Shown here in pieces: positions 36,063 to 45,607 of a stretch of DNA of 64,000 nucleotides (its first letter is position 1; every line of letters starts with the position of its first letter). A program made the translations under genes and the position numbers. The DNA is taken from assembly GCF_023703085.1 (NCBI RefSeq), contig NZ_JAMQJY010000001.1:2232001-2296000 (forward strand), read 5' to 3'. Origin of the DNA: Alkalicoccobacillus plakortidis (GTDB lineage Bacteria > Bacillota > Bacilli > Bacillales > Bacillaceae_D). Below the pieces are notes generated by a model, which did not search any database, was not told where the DNA came from, and worked only from the letters and a program-made list of their open reading frames with translations.

Positions 36063-37148
36063 TTGTCTTCCTCCAAGCCGTTCAAACGCAATGCCTTCTC
36101 CTGTGCCTCAACTGCCAATTCTGACACTCGAAACACATGCTCTTGAGTCATCGCATACTCTGTACCATTCTGGCAATCTTTGATCAGATCATAAAAATAC
36201 GGTTTGCCTACACGTCCACTGACCGGTACATACAGTTCCTCAGATTGTGTGACAATGTACAAGTGATTTCGTTCTGTCGTGCGACCCACATCAAGATATT
36301 TGCGCAATTCAATATATCCATCCGTGCCAAAGATAACAGTCCGACCGTCTCCCCAAGTAGGTAATCCGTCTGGAGTGAACCAATCAACTCTCACATATTG
36401 AGTAGCACCATTATTCGCGAGTAATGTTGCATCACCAAAATCTTCCCAATCACCATATTCATGGTGTTGATAGTTAGCTGTTTTACTATGAAGAACCTTT
36501 GCATCCGTTGCTCCTGTGTAAATTAGAAACTGATCAAATTGATGGCTGCCAATATCGGTTAAAATCCCGCCGTTTTGCTTTGGATCAAAAAACCAATCTT
36601 CTCTAGATTCTTTATTTAAGCGGTGTGGCCCTGAGCCGGTCACTTGGAATACACGTCCAATTAGTCCTTTTTCAACGATGTATTGAGCAAGCATTGCCGA
36701 CTCAACACCTAAACGCTCCCCAAAAAAGATAGACCATTTTTTATTTGATGATTTCATGGCTTCCCGAGCCTGCTTTACTTGATCAAGTGTAGTAAAACCT
36801 GCTTTTGCCGAGAAAAAATGCTTATCATGAGCAAGTACCTGCAGACCAAGCACTGCTCTTTCAGAAGGGATAATACTAGTCGCAATCATGTCTGATGAAT
36901 CCTCTAGCACCTGCTCGATTGATTGTGCAGCAACAGCCGAGGGATAAGCATCCAGCAGTTTTTGTTGCTTCTCTTTATCGCGGTCATAGACATGATGAAG
37001 GGTTGCGCCAAGCTTGGCATAACCCTTCTACCATTCCAAAAATATGTCCATGATCCATTCCAATGACAGAAAAAGAAAAAGGCTCTTCGATTTGACGATT
37101 CAATTCAATCGATTGGATAATATCATCAATTGTTTCTTGTAATGCCAT
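36059..37148 (-). pseudogene. Gfo/Idh/MocA-family oxidoreductase, one-base frameshift near the N-terminus
   Basis: Start ATG at 37148 behind AAAGGAGAGG. The first 45 residues (ending SVIGMDHGHIFGMVEGL) are in one frame, the rest (from LGATLHHVYDRDKEKQ onward) in the next. One surplus base in the palindrome GCCAAGCTTGGC (37007-37018) explains it; corrected length is 362. The remainder has the family features (FFSAKAGFTTLDQ, GSHQFDQFLIYTG). Overlaps the next Gfo/Idh gene by four bases. A shortened product starting inside is conceivable but would lack the NAD site, so either the gene is dead or the base is a sequencing error. Confidence 0.83.
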
Positions 37149-37174
37149 CTAACAACCTCTCCTTTTAAACCGTT

Positions 37175-37997
37175 TTATACATGTTCCGTATAACGTTCCT
37201 TCATTTGTTTAAGCACTTCGTCACCTGGACGGTCCCAGATTTCTTGATTAATGATTTCCACTTCAATCGGTCCGTGATACCCGGCTGCTTCTACTTGATT
37301 CCGCATGCCATTCAGATCAATGACACCATCACCCATCATGGCACGGCCCTTAAACATATCAAGCATTGGTACCTTCCAATCGGATACGTGGAAGCCAAGA
37401 ATACTACCTTTAGCCGCTTCTATCTCTTGTGCGAGTTCTGGGTCCCACCACACGTGGAATACATCAACCACTACTCCAACTTGTTTAGAGTTATAATACT
37501 GAACTAATGAATTGGCTTGACCTAATGTGTTAATCACAGAGCGATCTGCCGCATACATTGGATGAAGTGGTTCAATTCCAAGTTTCACACCATGCTGTTC
37601 AGCGTGTGGAATGATGGACTCAATTCCTTCTTGCACCCAAATACGTGCTTGCTCTAAGTTTTTATCAGGTGCAGGACCACATACAAGCACTAATGTATCT
37701 GTGCCTATCTCAGCAGCCTCTTCAATCGCTCGCTTATTATCTTCTATTCGTTTATTACGTTCTTCTTGAGTAGCAGCTGGAAACATACCTCCACGACATA
37801 GGCTTGGAAACCTTGATGCCACTCTGCTTCAAATGGGCGGCCGTTTCCTTCACTCCATACTCAGCAAGCTTATGGCGCCAGATCGAGATCCAAGGCACTT
37901 CATTTCGTTCACAACCATCAATCGCCTCAGATAACGACCAGTTTTCAGTTGTTATTTGGTTCAGACTTAGTCTACTTAGTTCTGCTTTGCCGCTCAT
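37175..37997 (-). pseudogene. Sugar phosphate isomerase/epimerase-like TIM-barrel protein, one-base frameshift
   Basis: Xylose-isomerase-like TIM barrel. The first 63 residues (LSLNQITTENWSLSEAI to SGIKVS) and the rest (SLCRGGMFPAATQEERN onward) are in adjacent frames. Deleting one base in CCAAGCC (plus strand 37802-37807) gives 273 residues and the family motif VSSLCRGG. Metal-ligand candidates are in GIEPLHP, DVFHVWWDP and EVEII. The start ATG overlaps the stop of the DUF993 gene by four bases. Probably isomerises or cleaves a keto-sugar made by the neighbouring dehydrogenases (inference). Confidence 0.83.
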
Positions 37998-39172
37998 GTG
38001 AGCACCTCCTGTTCAATACCCGCAAGCTGTAGAACTCGGTTCATACGTGTTACAGCTAACTCAGGATCTTCAATGAGGTTTGCTTCATCCATTAACTTAA
38101 ATAGCTTTGTAAGATGTTGGATAGAACGCGTACCCTCTGCACCACCAATCATTTTAAAATGTGATTGATGACCATTTAGGTATGCCATAAACACAATACC
38201 TGTTTTATAGGCGTAGGTTGGTGTTTCAAAAATATGACGACTTAATGCTACTGTAGGTTCAAGAACGCGTTTGTATGTCTCAAGATCATTGTGATCAAGA
38301 GCACGTAATGCATGCGATGCTGCTGGGGCAATTGCATCAAAAATGCCAAGTAGGGCATGACTGTATCCTTGTTCATCTCCTGCAATTAACTCTGGATAGT
38401 TAAAATCGTCCCCCGTATACATCCGTACTGACTCTGGAAGTAAACGACGCATTTTGATTTCTTTGTCTTTATCAAGAAGAGAAATTTTGATCCCATCGAT
38501 CTTAGCTTCATTTTGGTGAATCATTTCCAAGCAGACATCCATTGCTCGGTCATAGTCTTCTTCTCCCCAATATCCTTGCAGAGCAGGATCAAACATAGGG
38601 CCAAGCCAGTGCAGAATCACAGGTTTGGCTGTTTGCCCTAAGATTTGTCCATATACATAACCGTAGTCTTCTGGTTTTTTTGCTGTTTTGGCCAAGGCAC
38701 GACTCGCCATTAAAATAATGCCACTATCTTGGCTCTCAACGAACTCGCATTGTTCCGTATAAGCTCGAATAATATCATCCAATGAATGCTCTACACTTAA
38801 ATCTAAATGATCTGTGCCCGCACCAGAAGCAATCAGCCCACCTGCACGTTTCGCTTCAAGCGACGACTGTTTAATTAGCTCTTGTGCACTTTCCCACGAT
38901 AGGCCCATTCCGCGCTGCGCAGTATCCATCGCTTCAGCCACACCAAAGCCAAGCGACCAAAGGTGTCTACGGTAATGTAAGGTTCTTTCCCAGTCAATGT
39001 CTCCTCCAAGAACGGGGTGACTAGATGAAAGGGGATCAGCCACAACATGTGCTGCAGAATAAGCCGTACGAGAGGAGAATCCCCCCGCACCACTAAACGC
39101 AGATGGTGACCCTTTTAACTCATACGTCTCGACTGTACGATCTTCTGTTGGAAGTTTAATAGAGTATGCCAT
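37994..39172 (-). CDS. DUF993 protein, dihydrodipicolinate-synthase-like aldolase fold
   Basis: About 392 residues, intact. The DUF993 family is annotated as related to the dihydrodipicolinate synthase (class I aldolase) TIM barrel. Conserved-looking stretches are GLIASGAGTDHL, PVILHWLGPMFDP and DGIKISLLD, the last carrying a lysine that could serve as Schiff-base former. I choose the second ATG (39172) with AGGAGG six bases upstream. It follows a Gfo/Idh gene and overlaps the epimerase-like gene, so it probably performs carbon-carbon cleavage in the same pathway (inference). No biochemical function is known to me. Confidence 0.78.
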   Translation of the reverse strand: MAYSIKLPTEDRTVETYELKGSPSAFSGAGGFSSRTAYSAAHVVADPLSSSHPVLGGDIDWERTLHYRRHLWSLGFGVAEAMDTAQRGMGLSWESAQELIKQSSLEAKRAGGLIASGAGTDHLDLSVEHSLDDIIRAYTEQCEFVESQDSGIILMASRALAKTAKKPEDYGYVYGQILGQTAKPVILHWLGPMFDPALQGYWGEEDYDRAMDVCLEMIHQNEAKIDGIKISLLDKDKEIKMRRLLPESVRMYTGDDFNYPELIAGDEQGYSHALLGIFDAIAPAASHALRALDHNDLETYKRVLEPTVALSRHIFETPTYAYKTGIVFMAYLNGHQSHFKMIGGAEGTRSIQHLTKLFKLMDEANLIEDPELAVTRMNRVLQLAGIEQEVLT

Positions 39173-39182
39173 CATATGCCTC

Positions 39183-40333
39183 CTATAAATTCAATTCCGG
39201 TACATCTACCCACTTACGACCATGCCACGCTTCAAGTCCAAGGTCTGAAAGTTGAGTTCCTTTAGCCCCTTCAAGCAGATCCCACGGGAATGCATCGTCT
39301 TGATGAATATGCTTAAGGAATAGCTCCCATTGAATTTTGAAGCCATTATCGTACGTTTCATTTTCCGGCACTTGCTCCCACTGTTCTTGGAATGCAAACG
39401 GGTTTGGAATATCTGGGTTCCAAGTTGGACGTGGAGTCTGCACACGATGCTGCGTCTTGCAGTCGCGCAGTCCTGCCACTGCACTGCCTAGTTTTCCATC
39501 CACTTGAATCGTTAGAAGGTCATCACGATCTACACGAGTTGTCCATGAAGAATTAGCTTGAATAACAGCTCCACTCTTCATTTCAAAAATAGCATAAGCC
39601 GCATCATCCGCAGTTGCTTTGTACGTTTCTCCATTTTCATCAACACGGCTTGGTATATGTGTAGCTCCTAGGCATGTAAGAGATTTAATCTCTCCAAACA
39701 AATTATCAATAACATATCTCCAGTGAGCGAACATATCAACGATGATCCCGCCACCGTCTTCTTCTCTATAATTCAGCTTGGACGTTGACCTTCCTGCCAA
39801 TCTCCTTCAAATACCCAGTATCCAAAATCAAGTTTGACAGAAAGAATCTCACCAAAGTAGCCGCTATCTACTAAACGCTTCAGCTTTAATAAACCTGGAA
39901 GAAATAATTTATCTTGAACAACCCCGTTTTTAACGCCTGCTTCTTGAGCTAACCTTGCTAGTTCAAGTGATCCTTCGACGCTAGTTGCAGTTGGTTTTTC
40001 GCAATAGATATGTTTTCCTGCTGCAATCGCTTGTTTAATCCCTTCAGCACGGCGTACTGTTGTTTGGGAATCAAAATAGATCACATTATGGTCATCAGCA
40101 AGTGCTGCTTCAAGATCCGTTCCAATACGCTCAATTCCATGAGTATCAGCAAGCGCCTGAAGTTTCGCTTCATTCCGACCCACTAGAATTGGATCTGGAT
40201 AAAGTACATCTCCATTAGCTAATTTAACGCCTCCCTCTGAACGAATAGCCACAATCGAACGAATTAAGTGTTGATTTGTCCCCATTCTTCCTGTTACACC
40301 ATTCATGATAATACCAATTTTATGCGTTGCCAT
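39183..40333 (-). pseudogene. Gfo/Idh/MocA-family oxidoreductase, first gene of the cluster, one-base frameshift
   Basis: An N-terminal NAD domain (MATHKIGIIMNGVTGRMG, HIYCEKPTAT) runs to FEGDWQEGQRPS, then stops; the C-terminal part resumes as NYREEDGGGIIVDMF one frame over. Adding one G (AGCTGA to AGCTGGA, near 39774) restores PSWNYREEDGGG and a 383-residue protein. This again is a GCTGG/CCAGC site, here with a base lost. First gene of a five-gene cluster with DUF993 and epimerase-like genes; the upstream gap of about 170 bases should hold the promoter. Confidence 0.84.
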
Positions 40334-40502
40334 ATTTGCTTTCCCCTCTCTACTTTTAATCTATCTCTATCATAATTAAAGCGCATACATAAATCTTATT
40401 AGATCAGGCAGGAAATTCTCATTTTCGGAAATAGATTCATTTAGGGGTATTTTTCAAATGCATAGCATATACTGCCTAAGATTTAAAAATGGAGAAAGGA
40501 TG

Positions 40503-40748
40503 ATGAATGTGAATGATCAGCTTGACTGGACGCTTAATGATCCTTATTTGTATAGTGCAGCTTCAGAGTATTTAAATCAGATGGTTGAGGCACAGACAAC
40601 CCGTGGAGCGGTAAGAGGAAAGCTGCTTGACGTACAACCCGATCATCTAGTTATTGAAATGGGTGGCACTCCATTTTACATTCGAACCCAACAAATTATT
40701 TGGTTTTTCCAGCAAAATAACACAATCCTCCCTACGCATATAACCTAA
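40503..40748 (+). CDS. DUF2642 (YuzF-like) small protein
   Basis: About 81 residues with the DUF2642 signature (GKLLDVQPDHLVIEMGGTPF), an Sm-like small beta-barrel domain found in YuzF and some spore-coat proteins of Bacilli. GGAGAAAGG precedes the tandem ATGs at 40500 and 40503; I use the second. It lies 31 bases before a manganese catalase gene and is likely cotranscribed. The pairing suggests a role in the spore or cell envelope, not shown here. Confidence 0.75.
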   Translation: MNVNDQLDWTLNDPYLYSAASEYLNQMVEAQTTRGAVRGKLLDVQPDHLVIEMGGTPFYIRTQQIIWFFQQNNTILPTHIT

Positions 40749-40779
40749 CTTACTTAATAAGGAATGGAGGAACTGTTAT

Positions 40780-41670
40780 ATGATTAAACGGATAAATAAA
40801 TTACAAATTGAACTTCCTAGACCTGAACACGGTGATGCCAATGCCGCAGCAGCTGTTCAAGAATTATTAGGTGGAAAATTTGGTGAGATGTCTACATTAA
40901 ATAATTACATGTTCCAATCTTTTAACTTTCGAGGAAAATCAAAATACAAACCCTTTTATGATCTCATAGCCAGTATTACAGCTGAGGAGTTTGGTCACGT
41001 TGAATTAGTGGCAAACGCGATTAATCTCGTCTCCTATGGAACAACGTTTCCCGGAGACCCCGATACCGCCCCACTTCAAAACGGAAAAGATGATCGATAC
41101 TCGACTCATTATACAACAACTGCACAAACAGCATTTCCAGGCGACAGCATGGGCAGACCCTGGAATGGTACATTCGTAAACAACAGTGGCGCTCTTGTAG
41201 AGGACTTACTACACAATTACACATTAGAAATTGGTGCACGTAATCATAAAATGCGAGTCTATGAAATGTCTACTAACCCAACAGTTCGAGAGCTTTGTGG
41301 ATACTTACTAGTTCGAGGAGGCACACATATTATCGCTTATGCCAAGGCGATTCAAGTAGCTACTGGCGTTGATATTGGAAAAATGCTTCCTGTCCCGTAT
41401 CCCGACAATACCAAATTTGCCGAAACAAATAAATTTATTGATCAAGGTCTTTACAATGTGCTTTATACATGGGGCGAACCGGAATATCGAGATATTCGGC
41501 AGATTTGGAAAGGTGAAAACCCAGAAACAAACGAACCTCTGCGAGTGATTGATGGGGTACCAGAAGGCGCTCCTATTCCCGATCTAGAAGAGAAGCCGCA
41601 GCTATTTGCTCCAGGAATTGATCCAGAACAATATGCGATGATTCAAAAAAGATTGAAAGAGAATCTTTAA
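40780..41670 (+). CDS. ydbD: Manganese catalase (YdbD-like)
   Basis: 296 residues of the di-manganese catalase family, with ferritin-like helices carrying the Glu/His ligands (GEMSTLNNYMFQSF, ITAEEFGHVELVA, TLEIGARNHKMRVYEM, RGGTHIIAYAKA). Decomposes hydrogen peroxide without haem. B. subtilis relatives are YdbD, YjqC and the coat protein CotJC; length fits YdbD best. RBS GGAGGAAC lies upstream, a DUF2642 gene precedes it and a terminator follows. Confidence 0.9.
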   Translation: MIKRINKLQIELPRPEHGDANAAAAVQELLGGKFGEMSTLNNYMFQSFNFRGKSKYKPFYDLIASITAEEFGHVELVANAINLVSYGTTFPGDPDTAPLQNGKDDRYSTHYTTTAQTAFPGDSMGRPWNGTFVNNSGALVEDLLHNYTLEIGARNHKMRVYEMSTNPTVRELCGYLLVRGGTHIIAYAKAIQVATGVDIGKMLPVPYPDNTKFAETNKFIDQGLYNVLYTWGEPEYRDIRQIWKGENPETNEPLRVIDGVPEGAPIPDLEEKPQLFAPGIDPEQYAMIQKRLKENL

Positions 41671-41679
41671 TCAACTAAG

Positions 41680-41708
41680 TCAGAGAGTGTCATTCTCTCT
41701 GATTTTTT
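41680..41708 (+). terminator. Terminator of the manganese catalase gene
   Basis: TCAGAGAG (41680-41687) pairs with CTCTCTGA (41695-41702), then six T, ten bases after the stop codon. Confidence 0.9.
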
Positions 41709-41853
41709 GTTGTAGTATTAGCGGCCAAAATCCACGTAAGCGCAGTCATTTTAGTAATTTATAGTTTTTAAGTAAAATGCCTAGACATCACCCCCATAAT
41801 GTTTTATTATAACCGCTTGTGCTAATAAAAAGCGTATTGTGAGGGGTGATGAA

Positions 41854-43029
41854 ATGAATCGTTTACAGGCTTCAAGATCAACAGTTTTAATCGTTTTTAT
41901 GCTTTCCACCTTTGCCATTGGAATGACTGAATATGTTGTGACAGGGTTGCTAACTCAATTCTCAATGGATCTAGATGTACCAATTTCAACCACAGGGTTG
42001 TTGCTCAGTGTATATGCACTCGGTGTTGCAGTGTTTGGACCGATCCTAAGGATGATTACAATTAAATTTCCAACCAAAACACTGTTAATCATATTTATGG
42101 GCATATTCGTAGCCAGTAATATCATAGCGGCAACCGCACCAAATTTTGAAATGCTGTTAGTATCAAGGTTATTGTCTGCCACTATGCACGCTCCATTTTT
42201 CGGATTGAGTATGGCTGTAGCGGTTAACATTTCCACCCCTGAGAAACGAACAGCAGCCATTGCCGCTGTGCAGGGTGGTCTAACCATAGCCATCATGCTT
42301 GGGGTTCCTTTTGGCTCGTACCTTGGTGGAATGTTTGATTGGAGATATGTCTTCTGGTTTATCGCTTTAATTGGAGCAATTGCTTTTATAGGCATTATCT
42401 TAACCACACCAAATCACAAACCAATCGACACGCCTAATCTCAAAAAAGAATTAGGTATGTTCAAAAATAAAAATGTACTTCTTGTCATTGCGATTATTGT
42501 GTTTGGATTCTCCGGAGTCTTTACAGCTTATACCTTCAAAGAACCAATGCTACGCGCTTTCGCGGGCTTTGAAGTGACTGGCATTACCACAGCTCTCTTT
42601 TGTTTTGGACTTGGAGCGGTTATAGGAAACTTTGCATCTGGACGTGTGATTCCTAAACTACTGACAGAACGTCTAATGGGGGCACTTGTGGTGCTCGCTG
42701 TGATCTTGGTATCGTTCACATACCTGTTACAGTTTCCAATCACAGCCTTTGTCGCTTGTTTCCTATTTGGAGTTGGAACATTCGGTACGACACCACTGTT
42801 AAATTCCAAAATTATTATTGCCGCAAGAGAAGCGCCTTCCTTATCAGGAACAGTCGCAGCCTCAGTTTTTAATCTGGCAAACGCGATCGGCGCTTTCCTT
42901 GGAACAATGATCTTAGATATCAGTGCCAGCTACGTCATTGTGACATTTGTGGCTGCAGGCTTGATTACACTCGGACTTGTGCTTACTTTTATCACGCATA
43001 AAGTTGAGGATAAGAGTTTATATGAATAG
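41854..43029 (+). CDS. Major facilitator superfamily exporter (AraJ/DHA1-like)
   Basis: About 391 residues, 12 predicted membrane helices, with the DHA1 subgroup start (STFAIGMTEYVVTGLL) and later LMGALVVLAVI, FGTTPLLNSKI. Related to PbuE/AraJ/YdhP-type exporters of drugs, nucleosides or sugars. I start at the ATG at 41854 with GAGGGGTG upstream; a GTG at 41839 is in frame but poorly placed. Monocistronic, with a strong terminator. Substrate unknown. Confidence 0.87.
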   Translation: MNRLQASRSTVLIVFMLSTFAIGMTEYVVTGLLTQFSMDLDVPISTTGLLLSVYALGVAVFGPILRMITIKFPTKTLLIIFMGIFVASNIIAATAPNFEMLLVSRLLSATMHAPFFGLSMAVAVNISTPEKRTAAIAAVQGGLTIAIMLGVPFGSYLGGMFDWRYVFWFIALIGAIAFIGIILTTPNHKPIDTPNLKKELGMFKNKNVLLVIAIIVFGFSGVFTAYTFKEPMLRAFAGFEVTGITTALFCFGLGAVIGNFASGRVIPKLLTERLMGALVVLAVILVSFTYLLQFPITAFVACFLFGVGTFGTTPLLNSKIIIAAREAPSLSGTVAASVFNLANAIGAFLGTMILDISASYVIVTFVAAGLITLGLVLTFITHKVEDKSLYE

Positions 43030-43033
43030 AATG

Positions 43034-43065
43034 AAACCACCTTCCGTTGTGGAAGGTGGTTTTTT
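43034..43065 (+). terminator. Terminator of the MFS gene
   Basis: A 12-bp perfect stem AAACCACCTTCC / GGAAGGTGGTTT with a five-base loop, followed by T residues, starting five bases after the stop codon. Confidence 0.92.
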
Positions 43066-43081
43066 GCTTTTGGTGGATTCT

Positions 43082-43122
43082 CTTTCCGCGCTTAAGCTGC
43101 CCCTTTCCGCTCATGAACGCTC
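43082..43122. repeat. Possible two-unit relic of the 20/21-bp array type
   Basis: CTTTCCGC occurs at 43082 and 43103, 21 bp apart, in the gap between convergent genes. The third expected position is not conserved. Two copies may be chance; it is listed because spacing and location match the three long arrays. Confidence 0.25.
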
Positions 43123-43138
43123 CGGTCACACAGCAATC

Positions 43139-43939
43139 TTACTCCCTGCCAGCATACGTCGTTCGATAACGATGGGGCGGGACACCAACTTGCTTTTTAA
43201 AAACCCGGTAGAAGGTTGATAGAGATTCGAAACCTACTTCAAAACATATCGTGACAATATCAAGATCTGTCTCCGTCAGCATTTTTTTTACTCTGGTTAA
43301 TCGAACTTCCGTTAGATAACGCATCGGGGTTTGCTCATACACTTCACTAAACATTTGGTTCATGTATCGTGAACTAATACCCATCTTGCCTGCCATTTCT
43401 TCAATACTTGTAATTTGATAGAAATTAGAATCAATATATTCCTTTAACCAGCTTGATCTCAGTGTGTTTGAGTCTTGCTGCGCCATTGATTGATTAGCAC
43501 GCATTAAGATAAATAAAAGCTGACTAAGCAAAAGTTTGATACCTAGTTTATAATCAATGTTTTTTTGGGATTGTTCGTATAGCATTTTCCTCAAAAGCTT
43601 GCGGACTTCACTGCTACTAAAAAGATTTAGGCTCCACACCTTTGACTCTGCAAACACCGGAGATATAAGCAACTCTCTGCTTTCAGAATCTACATGCACT
43701 CGAGAAAACTCCAAAATAAGCACCGTCATTTTCGACGCTGCTAAAATAGAATGCTCTGTAGAAGGAGGAATAACAATCATACTGTCTGGTTTGAGTGGAA
43801 AGTCACGATCGTTTAACTTACAACGACCTTGGCCATCAAGAACATATAGAATTTGATGCGTGGCATGGGAATGTGGTTGGACAAAATCCTTTTCTTGATG
43901 CTTACTTTCATATAAGATGACATCTTGATGTTCTGACAC
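43139..43939 (-). CDS. AraC-family transcriptional regulator with cupin sensor domain
   Basis: 266 residues: an N-terminal cupin-type domain (VQPHSHATHQILYVLDG, MIVIPPSTEHSI) and a C-terminal double helix-turn-helix (SIEEMAGKMGISSRYMNQMF and TICFEVGFESLSTFYRVFKK). Start is a GTG at 43939 with AGAGGAGTG upstream. It lies 78 bases downstream of ugpQ on the same strand and convergent with the MFS gene. Either neighbour could be its target; the ligand is unknown. Confidence 0.86.
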   Translation of the reverse strand: MSEHQDVILYESKHQEKDFVQPHSHATHQILYVLDGQGRCKLNDRDFPLKPDSMIVIPPSTEHSILAASKMTVLILEFSRVHVDSESRELLISPVFAESKVWSLNLFSSSEVRKLLRKMLYEQSQKNIDYKLGIKLLLSQLLFILMRANQSMAQQDSNTLRSSWLKEYIDSNFYQITSIEEMAGKMGISSRYMNQMFSEVYEQTPMRYLTEVRLTRVKKMLTETDLDIVTICFEVGFESLSTFYRVFKKQVGVPPHRYRTTYAGRE

Positions 43940-44016
43940 GTTCGGTTCACTCCTCTAACCCGTTCTCTTCTTTAATCATATATGAACAGGTCAGGAAGTG
44001 AAAGCGGTACACCTAT

Positions 44017-44754
44017 TTAAACGGTTGATGTTTTTAAGATATGGTCTTTCAAAATACGAGGATTATTTGTCGTGATATAGACGTCTTCAAAAGAGGTTCG
44101 TTTGCGGTTTATCATGAGTTCATCATCGATCGTCCAAACTCCCACATGAATGCCATGCCTCTTAAGCTCTTCTAGCAAATTAGGCTCCGCAAAATGGTGC
44201 TCAAGCATCAGATAGCGTGCCTTTACATAATCCAATTGCTCAAGAATCAAATTAGGTAGCTGACCAATGATTAGACCTCGATTGGCTTGTGGGGCTAGCT
44301 TAAAGATTCGCTCCACAGATACATGATCAAAAGAGGCAAAGATCACTTGCTCCACCATCTTTAAGCGTTCTACTACTTCAACTACTTTTTCCTCCAAGCC
44401 AGGATAACGAGACCCCACCTGCTTAAGCTCAATTGTCACCTTTTTCCCTGAATCTTTCATGGCTTGAAGTGCCTGCTCTAGGCTTGGGATTCGTTCATCA
44501 GAAAAGCTTTCACGATACCAACTTCCTGCGTCAAGCTGCAAAAGCTCGGCGTACGTGTACTCTCGTACTTCACCTGTTCCATTTGTTGTTCGACAAAGCG
44601 TATGATCATGGATAACAACAGGAATTCCATCCTTACTTAAATGAACATCTAACTCAATTCCGTAGATCCAATCATGATCTAGTGCTTTATAAAAAGCCGC
44701 CATCGTATTTTCAGGAGCAAAACTCGACCAACCTCTGTGTGCGATACATTTCAT
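44017..44754 (-). CDS. ugpQ: Glycerophosphodiester phosphodiesterase
   Basis: About 245 residues, GDPD TIM barrel: CIAHRGWSSFAPENTM and IELDVHLSKDGIPVVIHDHTL contain the catalytic His pair and metal ligands. Cytoplasmic (no signal peptide), as UgpQ. Hydrolyses glycerophosphodiesters to glycerol-3-phosphate and an alcohol. Last gene of ugpB-C-A-E-Q, 16 bases after ugpE. I start at 44754 (AAGGGTG upstream); a TTG two codons earlier is unlikely. Genomic order supports import and cleavage of glycerophosphodiesters. Confidence 0.92.
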   Translation of the reverse strand: MKCIAHRGWSSFAPENTMAAFYKALDHDWIYGIELDVHLSKDGIPVVIHDHTLCRTTNGTGEVREYTYAELLQLDAGSWYRESFSDERIPSLEQALQAMKDSGKKVTIELKQVGSRYPGLEEKVVEVVERLKMVEQVIFASFDHVSVERIFKLAPQANRGLIIGQLPNLILEQLDYVKARYLMLEHHFAEPNLLEELKRHGIHVGVWTIDDELMINRKRTSFEDVYITTNNPRILKDHILKTSTV

Positions 44755-44770
44755 TAACAATCACCCTTTC

Positions 44771-45589
44771 TTATTTGACTCCCGTATAGGTAAATGCTCG
44801 AATGATCTGCCTTTGAGCAAGTAAAAACACAAACAGTACAGGAATGACAAGCAACATATTTCCCGCCATTAACGTGTTCCAGGAGACCCCTCCTTCTGTA
44901 TTACGAAGCTGAGCAATACCAACTGGAAGGGTACGAGCATCATTATTTGTGGTCATCACAAGTGGCCAAAAATAATCGTTCCAATGTGTGATGAAGCTAA
45001 ATAAAGCAAATGTGATTAACGTTGGTTTTGCTAGTGGAACCATGACTCTCCACATGATTTTCCACTCACTTGCATCATCTAGTCTTGCTGCTTCAATCAG
45101 TTCATGAGGGACTTGTTTAAATGACTGTCTTAGCAAAAAGATCCCAAAAGCACTAGAAGCAAAAGGTAAAATAAGTGCCCACGCTTGGTTGAGCAATCCC
45201 CAGTTACTCATCTGAATGTATACAGGAAGAAAGATAAGCTGTGCTGGAATCATTAATGTGACCATAATGAGTGCAAACAAAACCTTCTGTCCACGGAATT
45301 GATAACGAGCGAATGCATACGCAGCCGGAACTACTGTGACAAACTGCAATATAAGAATGCCACCTGTAACTAGTAAACTATTTGTTAGATACTGAAGAAA
45401 CGGACCTGAATTCCATGCAGCCGCAAAATTCTGCCACTGCAGTACCTCTGGTAGCCATTTAGGCGGAAATGTCATCGCCTCTCCTAGAGTCTTTAAAGAG
45501 GTGGAAACCATCCAAACAAATGGAAAGATAAACAAGAGTGCTAGTAGGAGCAATCCCACTATGTTAAACGAGCGTTTTAACAAAATCAT
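44771..45589 (-). CDS. ugpE: ABC transporter permease, UgpE/MalG type
   Basis: 272 residues, six predicted membrane helices and the ATPase-contact EAA loop (ELIEAARLDDASEWKIMWRV). Second permease of a carbohydrate (CUT1) importer, most likely for glycerol-3-phosphate or its diesters because the ugpQ gene follows. Nineteen bases after ugpA. A general CUT1 sugar transporter is the alternative. Confidence 0.88.
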   Translation of the reverse strand: MILLKRSFNIVGLLLLALLFIFPFVWMVSTSLKTLGEAMTFPPKWLPEVLQWQNFAAAWNSGPFLQYLTNSLLVTGGILILQFVTVVPAAYAFARYQFRGQKVLFALIMVTLMIPAQLIFLPVYIQMSNWGLLNQAWALILPFASSAFGIFLLRQSFKQVPHELIEAARLDDASEWKIMWRVMVPLAKPTLITFALFSFITHWNDYFWPLVMTTNNDARTLPVGIAQLRNTEGGVSWNTLMAGNMLLVIPVLFVFLLAQRQIIRAFTYTGVK

Positions 45590-45607
45590 CAGGTGGAAGC
45601 TCCTTTT

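Noticed and set aside
40334..40457. cre site near 40380 upstream of the Gfo/Idh cluster
   Set aside because: GCGCTTTA resembles a half-site, but only about 11 of 14 positions match and the flanks fit poorly.
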